From Adenophora triphylla var. japonica (Eukaryota > Streptophyta > Magnoliopsida > Asterales > Campanulaceae), in contig JAFEMH010000754.1 of the NCBI GenBank assembly GCA_022495995.1, forward strand, positions 1-64,000: 64,000 bases of DNA, read 5' to 3'. Shown one piece after another: positions 1 through 10,240 of this stretch; the stretch's first letter is position 1; each line of letters starts with the position of its first letter. The notes below the pieces were generated by a model. The model was given only the letters and a program-made list of their open reading frames with translations. It had not been told where the DNA came from and did no database searches. The position numbers and the translations under genes are program-made.

Positions 1-718
1 AAGACAGGCCAGGCCTTGGAGTACCACGAGGGACCTCGGAAGTACCTCGAGAGTGCCTCGGGGCAGCGCGGGAGCGTCGCGGGAGAGCTGGGAGAGGCTT
101 CGGAGCAACCACGAGGGGGCTCGGAAGGCCTCGGAAGGATCCGAAAGTGGGCGGGATTGCCCCGAAGGGTCTTAGAGGGGAGCCTGAAGGCTAAGGGAGG
201 AAGAGAGAAGAGGGAGGTGTGAAAAATGAGGGAGGGGAGCCCTCTATTTATAGTAGGAGAAATTTGCAAAGAGGTCCGTACGGACCTCCCAGGTTATCTA
301 GGAATTTTGGTTTTCCTCGATTTGAGGGAATATGTGATGATGGTGAATATTACGGAATTATGATGTCCCTCGCGCGAGGGAAGAGGTCCGTACGGACCAC
401 CCTCGGCATGCAAAGAGGTCCGTACGGACCAACCATGCATGAGGGTAATCATTTTCTCCGAGGATTTGAGGGAATATTGTGGACTTTAAGAGGATTCGGT
501 AATTATTAAAGTAAAGAGGTCCGTACGGACCACTTATGCTTTTCAATTTCTGAAAATTCCCAAAGGTCCTTTTGTCCCTTTTTATCCCGAAAGGCCCCTC
601 CCTTGATTTGGTTGAGGGTTTTGAGAGGGTTAAGGTGCCATAGGTCTTGAGACCGTGTTTGTGAGTCTGCGGTGTTTCTGTGTGCTCGGCAGAAGGTGAT
701 CCAGTTGGGGTACTTACG
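1..718 (-). repeat. 3' LTR of element A (partial)
   Basis: It matches 17195-17910 of the 5' LTR closely, including the GC-rich start of the window, the TATA box and four copies of the dyad GGTCCGTACGGACC. In element sense it should begin TGTAAGTACCCC; position 718 is g instead of a, so the terminal TG has decayed to CG. The rest of the LTR lies left of the window. Confidence 0.88.
247..286 (-). promoter_or_regulatory. LTR A promoter: TATA box with upstream dyad
   Basis: TATAAA is read on the minus strand at 252-247. Twenty bases upstream of it is the perfect palindrome GAGGTCCGTACGGACCTC (271-288). More copies of GGTCCGTACGGACC lie further upstream at 385-398, 417-430 and 518-531. The same arrangement recurs in the other A-family LTRs and upstream of both antisense genes. 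Confidence 0.75.
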
Positions 719-760
719 AAGCCTCCTCGGTAGCGTCACTTTTGGAGAAAGTGGGGTCGT
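719..760 (-). other. Element A polypurine tract and pre-PPT hairpin
   Basis: In element sense the sequence just before the LTR is CGACCCCACTTTCTCC, then AAAAGTGACG, then CCGAGGAGGCTT. The equivalent segments of B (33137-33178) and D (55094-55140) share CGACCCC, a small inverted repeat and a GAGGGGCTA-type purine tract, so this is taken as the second-strand priming region. Confidence 0.65.
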
Positions 761-1419
761 TGATAAGATAAGGGTCCTAATCAGATTGCGTCTTTGGGAG
801 AGGAAGTGACACATCAGTGGGAGGTCGGGGTGGGAGGGGGCGTGGCGGTGTCCTATTGTGTGGACCGTTTAGGTCAATTGGTTTGAACCCGTGATAGGAT
901 TCCTACATATCCACAGCAGGAATCCAAGCACGATCGTAGTTACGTGTGTGGGGTGAGTGTTGTAGTACGCAAGAGGGCCGGGAGATATCCTCTGACTAAG
1001 ACTCTATGGGTGGATGTGGTGGTGTCCTGGGTGACCGTATAGGTCGATGGTGAGGACGTTGCGGCGTCCTGGGTGATCGTATAGGTCGATGGCTGGACCC
1101 TGTGATAGGATTCCTACGTATCCCTGGCGGGAATCAAGCTTTCGTAGTTCGGATGTCGTGAAATTGTGAGTGCATGTGGGCGTGATGGTGCCACGAAGTA
1201 TCGATGTGGCCGCCCGAGGTCAGTGGTAAGGACGGGGTGGTGTCCTAAGATGTGGTGACCGTCGAGGTCAATTGTGAGGACGTGGTGGTGTCCTGGGATG
1301 GAAATTTTACGATTTTCCTAATCGGGTGGTTTAAGGCCTTTCGGGCCGAAGATAGTGATTTGGGAGGTTTATACGATCTTCCGGACCGAGTGGTTTAAAG
1401 CCTTCCGAGCTGGAGATAG
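761..1419 (-). other. Element A non-coding 3' tail with conserved hairpin motifs
   Basis: No coding signal is seen. Two copies of a hairpin-forming motif shared with B and D occur at about 895-941 and 1107-1150. In element sense the pattern is a CTACG arm, a loop holding TTGATTCC or a similar stem, and a CGTAGG arm. Degenerate repeats of the type 'ggtggtgtcctgggtgaccg tataggtcgatgg' fill the rest (about 1015-1290). Confidence 0.5.
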
Positions 1420-1905
1420 TATGAAGACTTGAGTCATCTTCTGGTTGCAGTTTGCCATGCGTGAGGACTTTGAATCGTCTTCTGACTGCGGTTTGCCATG
1501 CGTAAGGACTTTGAATTGTCTTCTGGCTGCGGTTTGCCATGCGTGAGGACTTTAAATCGTCTTCTGGCTACGGTTTGCCATGCGTGAGGACTTTGAATCA
1601 TCTTCTGGCTGTGGTTTGCCATGCGTGAGGACTTTGAATCGTCTTTTGGCTGCGGTTTGCCATGCGTGAGGACTTTGAATCGTCTTCTGGCTACGGTTTT
1701 CCATGCATGAGGACTTTGAATAGTCTTCTGGCTGCGGTTTGCCATGCGTGAGGACTTTGAATCGTTTTCTGGCTGCGGTTTGTCATGCGTGAGGACTTTG
1801 AATCGTCTTCTGGCTGCGGTTTGCCATGCGTGAGGACTTTGAATCGTCCTCTGGCTGCGGTTTGTCATGCGTGAGGACTTTGAATCGTCTTCTGGCTGCG
1901 GTTGT
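1420..1905. repeat. Tandem array, 41-bp unit, about 11 copies
   Basis: The unit contains GAGGACTTTGAATCG, TCTTCTGGCTGCGG and TTTGCCATGCGT in order and is repeated head to tail with scattered substitutions. The period is not a multiple of three, so the open frames across it rotate through all phases and are not evidence of coding. Such arrays in the 3' untranslated part of Tat/Ogre elements are an established source of satellite repeats. Confidence 0.9.
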
Positions 1906-2209
1906 GGAGGCATGGCTGCCTTGAGCTTTGATTGTGAGAGGTGTAGATGCCTCGTGCTTGATTTCGAGAGGCGTGATTGCCTTGTGCTTTGTCTGCTGGG
2001 GAGAAGGTTGGACTTACGAGGACTGCCGGTGTTCTTCTGTTGGGGATCATCGTGGCCTTGTAGGGGCTTTTCCTGCTGAGAGGGTGACGTCGGGCTTTCT
2101 TTGATGGCCGATGCTTGCGTTGTCGATGAGCGTTTTGGAGGCATTTTGTGCCTTGAGATTTGTGCTGGGAGGTGTTGGCTCCTTCTTGCGCTTGTTTTAC
2201 CGTTGAGTA
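1906..2209. other. Spacer between the two tandem arrays of A
   Basis: This contains degenerate short repeats (gccttgtgctttg-like and gtgcttgatttcgag-like) and no gene. A minus-strand open frame runs through it from the 41-bp array, but nothing in it resembles a known protein. Confidence 0.4.
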
Positions 2210-3300
2210 GGCGAAGTCCGGGCTTACATTGACGGCCGGTGCTGGGGATATGTAGTCTTGTACGACTTCCTTTTGACTTCTTGGGGAAGGAGCTCGGGCT
2301 TACTTTGATGGCCGGTGCTTGAGTTGCCGTTGGAGTGGGCGAAATCCGGGCTTACACTGATGGCCGGTGGTTGAATTGCCCTTGAGTGGGCGAAGTCCGG
2401 GCTTACATTGACGGCCGGTTGTTGAATTGCCGTTGAGTAGGCGAAGTCCGGGCTTACATTGAAGGCCGGTTGTTGAATTGCCATTGAGTAGGCGAAGTCC
2501 GGGCTTACGTTGACGGCCGGTGGTTGAATTGCCATTGAGTAGGCGAAGTCCGGGCTTACATTGACGGCCGGTTGTTGAATTGCTGTTGAGTAGGCGGAGT
2601 CCGGGCTTACACTGACGACCGGTTGTTGAATTGCCGTTGAGTAGGTGGAGTCCGGGCTTACATTGACGGCCGGTGGTTGAATTGCCGTTGAGTAGGCGAG
2701 GTCCGAGCTTACATCGACAGCCGGTGGTTGAATTGCCGTTGAGTGGGCGAAGTCCGGGCTTACGTTGACGGCCGGTTGTTGAATTATCGTTGAGTAGGCG
2801 AAGTCCAGGCTTACATTGATGGGAGGTTGTTGAATTGCCATTGAGTAGGCGGAGTCCGGGCTTACATTGACGGCGGGTTGTTGAATTGCCGTTGAGTAGG
2901 CGGAGTCCGGGCTTACATTGACGGCCGGTGGTTGAATTGCCGTTGAGTAGGCGAGGTCCGGGCCTACATTGACGGCCAGTTGTTGAATTGCCGTTGAGTA
3001 GGCGAAGTCCGGGCTTACATTGGCCAGTTTGGTGGTTGAATGGCCGTTAAGTGGGCGAAGTCCGGGCTTACATTGACGGCCGGTTGTTGAATTGCCGTTG
3101 AGTAGGCGAAGTCCGGGCTTACATTGACGGCCGGTGGTTGAATTGCCGTTGAGTGGGCGAAGTCCGGGCTTACATTGACGGCCGGTTGTTGAATTGCCGT
3201 TGAGTAGGCGAAGTCCGGGCTTATATTGACGGCCGGTTGTTGAATTGCCGTTGAGTAGGCGGAGTCCGGGCTTACATTGACAGCCGGTGGTTGAATTGAT
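2210..3300. repeat. Tandem array, 51-bp unit, about 21 copies
   Basis: The unit includes CGAAGTCCGGGCTTACATTG, ACGGCCGGTTGTTG and AATTGCCGTTGAGTAGG. Because 51 is a multiple of three, one minus-strand frame stays open through many copies as a 17-residue repeat. That is a property of the period and is not treated as a gene. The array ends about 100 bp before the promoter of the antisense PMD gene. Confidence 0.9.
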
Positions 3301-3404
3301 TGGTTAAGGACCAAACTGCACTGAATTTGCTGAAATAGGCCTTAGGACTGCCAGGGGCAAAGATTATAAGGGCAGGAAAGTAATTTGGCCCTCCCTTGCA
3401 AGAA

Positions 3405-3496
3405 GGTCCGTACGGACCAACACAGGATGCAAAAGAGGTCCGTACGGACCAAGTTGGTTTTTTACAAGTTCCTGCATTTTGGCCCGGGTTTAAAAC
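3405..3496 (+). promoter_or_regulatory. Promoter region of the antisense PMD gene in A, with two dyads
   Basis: Perfect copies of GGTCCGTACGGACC lie at 3405-3418 and 3437-3450. An AT-rich TATA-like stretch (TTTAAAA, 3489-3495) lies 38 bp beyond the second copy, and the ATG is at 3608. The same dyad is in the LTRs of this element and upstream of its DUF7745 gene. Confidence 0.6.
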
Positions 3497-3607
3497 TCGA
3501 GGCTCCCTTCACTTCTTCTTCTTCAGTTCGTGCATCCGAGAGAGAGAGAAGGCGAAAACCTCCATTTTTACACCAAAATCTTCCATTTTTCACTTGAATT
3601 GCTCGCA

Positions 3608-6221
3608 ATGGCGGAAGGATCTTGGAGGGGTCGTCGACAACGCAGTCAAGAAGTGATCGAGCAACGGATGGAGCTCCAAAGAAATTGGATTTCCTTTGTT
3701 CCATCTTCGAAGAACTCGGATGTATTGTATCCGAATCCGGAGGTGCACAATCGTCGCTCTAGGAACGTCGGGGAGGTAAGAAATCCGTTCCGTTTTGATT
3801 CCCTGCTCGAATTTTTTGAATGCTAGAACTAGGTTTTAGTTTTTCGCATTTTGGGGCTTTTGTTATTTGCCATGCCTTTTGTGAAATTCTTGACGAATTG
3901 TTGAAAATTAGCATGTAAATATTGTGAATATGTGCATTTTGTGCAGAAATGTGTAGATTAGCTCTTATTTGTGAAAATAAAGTGCCTCTCTATGAAAATG
4001 CATATTTTGGTGTTTTGTACCTTATGCTATTTATGTATGTACAATGTGGGAAAAATTGTCATGTAGGGACAAATTTTGTAGAAAAAATGTGACATGTGCC
4101 GTGTTTCGTGACGGGTTTTGTCTGAAAGTATGTGCCGTGTAGGAACGGACTTTTGAAAATGTGTTATGCAGTGTATGCCGTGTTTTTGGTGACGGACTTT
4201 GTGGGGAAAATATGTATAATGCATGTCATGTATTGAGTTGCATGTAAAAATTATGTGCAATATGTGCCGTTTTTTGTGACGGGATATATGTGCTTTTCCG
4301 TGTTGGGAAGGTCTTTTGTGCTTTGATTTTCTTTTGGTATTTTGCATTAAGTAATGTGACTGACGTACCTTTGCTGTGTTTACCTGCAGGATGAGGGGCT
4401 CTTGGCTGGGAAGGCCAAGAAGATGAAGACTCGGGGATCGCTAGAGGCTGTTGTTGAGTTGTGGCAGCGGATGCCAGATATTTCTGTGGATGGTAGGTCG
4501 AGCCCCAGGAGGCTGGTCTATGCTTCTGGCTTGGGCGTGTTCGTGGAGAACATTGGTGGGATACCACTCACACCTTCCATCTGAGCTGGGGAGAGGTGAC
4601 GCCCACGGACTTTGCTGCTATCACCGGGCTTTCCTTCAAAGGAGGGCCAGTGCGGTGGCGAGATATGATTGCCGAGGATGTGCTGACAGAGCTGCTGGGC
4701 TTTGTGCCTGTTCCTCGCAGGGGTCTTGGCATGTTGTATAGTGATGTTGAGATGAGGATCACGGCCAGTATTGGGGCCTATGTCCGGGGTACCGGCCAGG
4801 TGACGGCGGAGCAGCTGGCGCGCTCCTTCCTGTAGTTTGCGCTTTCCGAGACCTTGTTCTCGAACCACTCGACTACGGCTCCTTTTGCTCTGCTGGAGAG
4901 CTTGATTGATTTTGAGAGAGTTTGTGACATAGCTTGGGGCGAGGCGGGCCTGGCCGAGCTCTACTTCTCTTTGGACCGGTTTAGCAGGGTGTAGCAGATT
5001 CTTTGGCCTATTTTGACTTTGCTTTGGAGGTATGAGTTTATTCTTTGTTTTGATTTAGCAACTTGTCGTTTCTCCATTTTCTTTTTGCTTGAGCCTTTTA
5101 CGTCTTTGTCACAGGTGTGGTTCTATGAGATCTTTTAGTGCTTCCCGTGGGATAGAGATCTGGGGCGTAGCAACGTATCCTGCTATGTTAGGCCGGGCCC
5201 CGCCCGGCGAGGAGGAGGAGGACCGGCGGGGAAGCTCACCATCGCCCTACGAGGGATGTGCGGGAGCATTTGGAGAGAGATAGCCCGGAGAGGTTTGTTT
5301 TGTATCCTTGGGCTCGATATGAGGATGATGATTTCGAGGGCTCCCACGGTGACGGTGCGGCGGAAGATGCTTTGCGGGGCACGACTTGTGACGTCATGTA
5401 CCTAGGGGAGCGGGTCTTACGCGGCATGGCCGGGTATGCTTCCCTTGGCTCCGAGGGACCCTCCTTTTGGGATGCCGGATTCTCGGGATATGGATGTGTT
5501 AGATTTTGAGAGGTATTTGGGCGGCGTGAGTGCCGATGAGTTTGTGTTGTATAGAGAGGAGTATGGAGCTTTTGTGAGGAGGAAGTTGAGGACGCCACAG
5601 GTATTGGCGAGGGAGAGGGAGGCTGGTCCGCAGGGTCCCCCAGAGGTTCCGGTGCCTGGGCTGGACTTTACGTATGTTCGTGGGGATTCCTCGAGGAGGA
5701 GGGTGTACATGTACCCGTCACGAGCGAGCTCCTGCTGCCTACCGCGTGGATCCTGATAGACCGGTGAGTGTGCTTACTCTTTTCCATCTTGGCATCTTTT
5801 CTGTATTTTTCTCTTTTTGTTGTTGAGTATGACTGTATTGCTGAGCGTTTCTTTGGCTGCTTGCTTGTGCAGGTCCCGGGGAGGCATTCTGTAGATGTTC
5901 CTCCACGCCGAGCCGGAGCCACAGCAGGAGGGACCTTCGCGGGGGCGGCAAAGCATGGATGCCGGGACGTCTTCGGGAGTGCAGAGGCCGCAGACCCTTT
6001 ACCAGTTCTTTCCTCAGCAGGATGCACAGGGTGAGGGTTCGTCAGAGCCTTCTTTCTTCGATCCTTTCGTCGGATTTGATCCTTCTGATTACTTTGAGTA
6101 CCAGCCTCCGGAGGGGGCTCGGTACTCTGATGACGAGGATGTGACGGGCGAGTTCATCGGGATGCCCGACTTTTCTCTTGAGGACCTTGGTGAGGAGGAT
6201 GATGCTGAAGAGTCAGACTAG
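3608..6221 (+). pseudogene. Antisense plant mobile domain (PMD) gene of element A, decayed
   Basis: Four exons can be placed by GT/AG sites and by alignment with copies B, D and E: 3608-3775, 4390-5029, 5115-5763 and 5873-6221. Exon 1 (56 codons) starts MAEGSWRGRRQRSQ. Exon 2 carries the PMD core (PF10536-like): KTRGSLEAVVELW, then HTFHLSWGE..PTDFAAITGLSF, then IAWGEAGLAELYF. Exon 3 begins VWFYE, the counterpart of the family's tryptophan-rich segment. Exon 4 encodes an acidic tail ending EEDDAEESD. Breaks: about 27 codons are missing with a frameshift near 4555, a stop replaces a tryptophan at 4833-4835, the frame shifts near 4990, and a stop follows the start of exon 3. PMD proteins such as Arabidopsis MAIN and MAIL1 act in the nucleus in silencing and genome stability. 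This copy cannot make a full protein. Confidence 0.8.
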
Positions 6222-6289
6222 GGTTCATTTGCTTTCCCTCTTTCCATATCTTTTTTTTTCTTTTAGCAACAGACATTAGATGTACCTGT

Positions 6290-6295
6290 AATAAA
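6290..6295 (+). terminator. Poly(A) signal AATAAA after PMD of A
   Basis: AATAAA lies 69 bp after the PMD stop codon, in AT-rich sequence, before the DUF7745 promoter. This fits two separate transcription units rather than one bicistronic message. Confidence 0.5.
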
Positions 6296-6554
6296 ACACT
6301 CGTATTTGCATGGCAAACACATTTTATTTTAAGATGTAATGTCATTTTTGTGATTCCAAGGAATTGTCCTAGAAATTGTTTCTATTATTTTTTTTTTATT
6401 TTGTGCATGCCACGTGAGCTGAGAGTGCGTTTGTGGGTAGTGTATGTTTGCCGGGAATGGCTTTGGCCAGTGTTTGGGCGGTTTGGAGCAAGGTCTGCGA
6501 GAACGGTGGTTGTTGTATGCTTGTTCTTTGGGAAATGGGTCATGGTTGCAAGGA

Positions 6555-6626
6555 GGTCAGTACGGACATTCCTAGCATGCAAAGAGGTTCGTACGGACCA
6601 ACCTTGCTTTTGGGAAGGAAATAAAT
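6555..6626 (+). promoter_or_regulatory. Promoter region of the antisense DUF7745 gene in A
   Basis: Two decayed copies of the A dyad are present: 6555-6568 (two mismatches) and 6586-6599 (GGTTCGTACGGACC, one mismatch). A TATA-like AATAAAT lies at 6620-6626, 20 bp after the second copy, and the ATG is at 6718. The spacing matches that in the LTR. Confidence 0.65.
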
Positions 6627-6717
6627 GCTTTCCAGTGTCTGGTCCTTCCCCATTTCCCCATTTGCAGCCATTTTCGAGCTTTCTCCCCCATTTTCTCTAG
6701 GAACCTCCATTTTTGCC

Positions 6718-8233
6718 ATGGATTCTTCGTACGTTCCCAGAATTTTGCCGAGGCTTTCGCAGGAGAGGCAAGCACACTTCCTTGAGCAGGTGAAAATGTG
6801 GATGCGGCGACGCCGTATGAGGCATCAGAGACGGGCTTTCGAGGTAAGGTTTCGTCTTTGCTCGATTTGGTCTTTTAAGGAGTTGGTTCCTGATTGGGAG
6901 TTGTTGCGGGCTGCCGCGAAGTTCTGGGATGTTAGGAGTCATGTGTATTGTTTCTCCTACAATGAAATGGTGCCCACCTTTGAGGATTTTCGGGCTTTGA
7001 TTGGAGGACCGGAGGTGGAGGCCATCTCGCTTCCTTTGATTGGTGGTGCTGCGGTGAGCGTGAAGCTTGCAGGCTTTCTTCGTACTTCGTTGGAAGAAGT
7101 GCAGGGCATGATCCTTGATTCGGGTCATATTGACATTTCTGAGTTGCCGGAGCGGTTTATGGTTGATGATGAGAGTGATGTCTCTTGGGACGCATTTGCC
7201 TTATGCGTGATGGCGGCGCTTTTCATGGTCAGCTCCCTTGGCATTTGCGATGGCGCTTTGTTAGATGTGGTTGGGCACTGCAGAGCTGGAGAGGATATTG
7301 TCCCATTGGTGCTGGGGGAGACTCTTCATGGTATTGACCGTGCAGCGGCCCAGGGATCGATTCATGAGAGGGGAAGCCCCGCTTTGCTCACCTTGTGGCT
7401 GCGAGAGAGACTTCGAGGCCATGCCGAGGCTCAGGCGTCGTTTAGCCGTGGTCATTTGCTCGCGACCTCTTGTGTTGGATATGGATCAATCCGCACTGGG
7501 AGAGATGGATGGCACGGCTTGAGTACGCATCGAGATCCGTTGGTGGGTTCCCACTGGAGGATTGAGACTAGGAGGGTCTTTCGGGAAGGGTCCTATGTTG
7601 TCGAGTTCCGGTTTGTCTTGGTCCTCCTTCTATATTTCGTCGCTTGTTTCCGGCGGTTTGGGATGAAGCGAAGCCTTTGTTGGGCTAGGATGACCTTGCT
7701 ACTACGGAGATAGCTCCTCTTTGTATGGCGGCTCAGTGCTTTCTTGTATTTTACGAGGGTATGGAAGTATTCCACTTTCCCTCTGTGGTGCTCCTTAGAC
7801 GTCGGGAGAGTGTCGTATTGACGACTCAATACACGGCTTTGGTATGAGCGGCGTGTTGGGCGATCCCAAGTGGCTTTGGAAACGAGGCGTGTAGCGATTA
7901 CGGGACTCGGTTGCCGTAGTAGCTATTGCCTTAGGAGTGCCGAAGCACAGTCGACCCTCAGGATGTGACGGGAGACACTTTGTTTGACTACGAGACTAGA
8001 GTTGACCGGCGACGGGGAGAGGTCCTCTTTTACGGACTCGCGGGGAGGAGATCCGAGCGAAGCACGGGCGAATGAAGCCACGAGAGCAAACTGGATTGTT
8101 TGACTATACGGGGAGGACCCCGATCTCGGAACGAGAGACGCAGAGTTGGTTCGCGTTGAGCGAAGAAGACTCGCCGGGGACGAGGAAGAAAGGGAAGAAT
8201 GGCGAGGGGACAAGCGCAGATGGCGCGGAATGA
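6718..8233 (+). pseudogene. Antisense DUF7745-like gene of element A, decayed
   Basis: The start MDSSYVPRILPRLSQERQ aligns with the starts in B, D and E. Readable family blocks are WSFKELVPDWELLRAAAKFW, FSYNEMVPTFEDFRALIGGP, WDAFALCVM and DIVPLVLGETLHGID. This is the order seen in plant DUF7745 proteins (fWd..., PT.eeF.aLl, PlvLgET). The frame is lost near 7420 and again later. The C-terminal half is only recognisable in pieces (LSWSSFYI-like; VLTTQYTAL) up to a basic tail and stop at 8231-8233. The gene is intronless, follows PMD by 496 bp and points toward the 3' end of pol. Molecular function is unknown; the lysine/arginine-rich tail in all four copies suggests a nuclear protein (inference). 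Confidence 0.78.
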
Positions 8234-9010
8234 CCTCCTAGGTATCCATTCATTGCATTGTAAACACATTATTTGTTAAATGTATTAAGCTGTCTTTTAG
8301 CATGTTGTGAACTTGAGAGTAGACCGTGCTTGAACTCATCAAGAAATGTTGTAACCGTTAGTGATTTGTGATTTACTTTTAAAGCTTTGTCGAGACGCAA
8401 GATCTCTTGTTTGCCTTTGTTTCTTTTGTGCACCTTGTCGGCGTCCATCTTTGAACTTTTACATTTGCATTTGCGGGCTGAAGCGATGCAGGCCATGACG
8501 GCAATCCCCTTTGTTTAGGCTTTGTGCTTGGCTGAGAGGTTGAATGATCCCCTGACAAGTGGTTTTGACGGTCAAATCTGTAGCTTCCTTGCTCTTTGTT
8601 GGCGTCGGGCTCTTGACCTCCTTTTTTTTTTGTAGCTTCTGCTTGAGCTTCTTTTTTTTTTTTTTTTTTTTTTTTGTGAGCTCTTGCTCGAGCTCTCTTT
8701 TTTTTTTTTTTTTTGAAGCGCGTGAAGGCGAAGACAAGCCCGGCTTGGAAGCGAGACATGAGTCGGTCGTTTGATGATGAGTGACCCTCGTATGTCTTTT
8801 GATATTGCCGCCGTTGTTTGACTTGGTCAAGGTGACGTTGGGGCATGTTCTTGAAAAGTTCGTAGCTTGATGGAGGTCTTGATTGACATTCAAACTTTTG
8901 ACTTTTTTGTGTATTTTTAGACCGGACCAATTAAGGTTGCCTACGTGTTCCCCGGACTAGAGGGCTCAGTGCTGCGTAGTTCGACACTACATGGAGTGCC
9001 AAGAGATGCA
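8234..9010. other. Spacer between DUF7745 and pol of A
   Basis: This holds the 3' flank of DUF7745 with a conserved block (GACCGTGCTTGAACTCATCA, 8323-8342) also found after DUF7745 in D and E. It has two poly-T runs (about 8650-8675 and 8698-8714). Near its right end (8936-8985), read on the minus strand, is the CTACG...CGTAGG hairpin found after pol in all four elements. No gene is visible; open frames over the poly-T runs are low-complexity artefacts. Confidence 0.55.
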
Positions 9011-10240
9011 CATTTGTTCTTCTTCGGGCGAAGTATCTGCGGAGTTTGCTTAGTTATTTGGATTCATGAAGGGATTGCCGTCTAGGTCTGTCGGCTTCAT
9101 GGCGCCTCGGAGAAGATCTTTTGAACCACGAAAGGGCCGATCCATGTGGGTTCCCATTTTCCCAGTGGGTTGGTTCGAGTGGGAGGCTTTCTTTGAGTTC
9201 AAGGTCGCCTTCCCTGATGTCTCGGGACATGACTTTCTTGTCGAAAGCTCTAGCCATCCTGCTTTGATAGGCTCGGACGTGTTCCATGGCCTTTAGTCGT
9301 CGCTCGTCTAGCGAGCCAATTCGTCATGTCGGCCGAGCCATTCGACTTCGTTGACATCATTTTCCAGCGGCACTCGGAGTGAGGGAATTTCTAGTTCAAT
9401 GGGAAGGGCTTCCATCACGTATGTCGGGCGAATGGGGTTTCTCCCGTGGCTGTTCGGCCCGTGTGCGGTAGCCCCAAAGTGCAAGGTGCGGCTTCTCGGG
9501 CCAATCTCGTCCTCGGGTGGCCATTTTTCGGATGATCCGTTCGAGGGTTTTGTTTCTTTGCTTCCACGGCGCCGTTTGTTTGTGGCCGGTAGGGAGAAGA
9601 TTTGTGGCGTGTAATTTTGAATTCGGCCGGCGATCTGTCGAACTTCCCCTCGAAGTGTGAACCGTTGTCGATATGACCTCATTTGGGATGCCGTATCGGC
9701 GAGATGATGTTTTCCTTGAGGAAATGCGCGACCTTCTTGGAGGTGAGTACCTTGTAGGACTTGGCTTTGACCCATTTGGTGAAGTAGTCGATGGCTACTA
9801 AGATGAACTCGTGACCGTTCTTGCTGGCGGAGCGATTTTCCCGATGACGTCAATTCCCCAGTGGCAAATGGCCTAGGGTGTAGTCATGCGGTAGAGATCG
9901 TGGGGCGGCGAGATGATTGAGGTTGGAGAACCGTTGACACTTGTCGCGGCTTCGGACAAAGTGGATGCAATACGCACTCCATGGAGATCCGGTAGTAGCC
10001 CATCACGAGAATGATTTGCATCGGGGCTGCGGCGTTCATGTGGGGACCGCAAGCCCCATTGTGGACTTCGTTCATGAACTTGTTTGCCTCTTCTGGTTGA
10101 TGCGGCGTAGGAGTGGTCCATGGTAGCGTTTCTTGTATAGCATGTCCCGAGGATGACGAAGTGAGAGGCGAGGCGTTTTAGGGCCATGATGCTCTTGGTT
10201 TTGACCCCTTCTCTGTGTGGGTCTTCCTTGTTCATGACGG
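9011..10240 (-). pseudogene. Integrase of element A, decayed
   Basis: Minus-strand fragments match the integrase of E and B. They cover the N-terminal zinc region (HNGACGPHMNA, RMGYY), the core (scattered) and the C-terminal segment (MEHVRAYQSRMARAFDKKV, then REGDL). The protein is fragmented by many frameshifts. The end corresponds to the GNPF..P.N..KLRRY terminus of E and lacks a chromodomain, which fits the Tat branch. It is needed for insertion of the cDNA in intact relatives and is non-functional here. Confidence 0.75.

Noticed and set aside
1420..3300. Possible CRISPR array
   Set aside because: The units are directly adjacent without unique spacers and there are no cas genes; the context is a plant retrotransposon tail.
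2224..3314. Minus-strand open frames with a 17-residue repeat in the A tail
   Set aside because: They are produced by the 51-bp period of the tandem array. No promoter, no homology and no counterpart in B or D.
8379..8930. Minus-strand lysine-rich frames
   Set aside because: They are created by the poly-T runs in the spacer between DUF7745 and pol of A.
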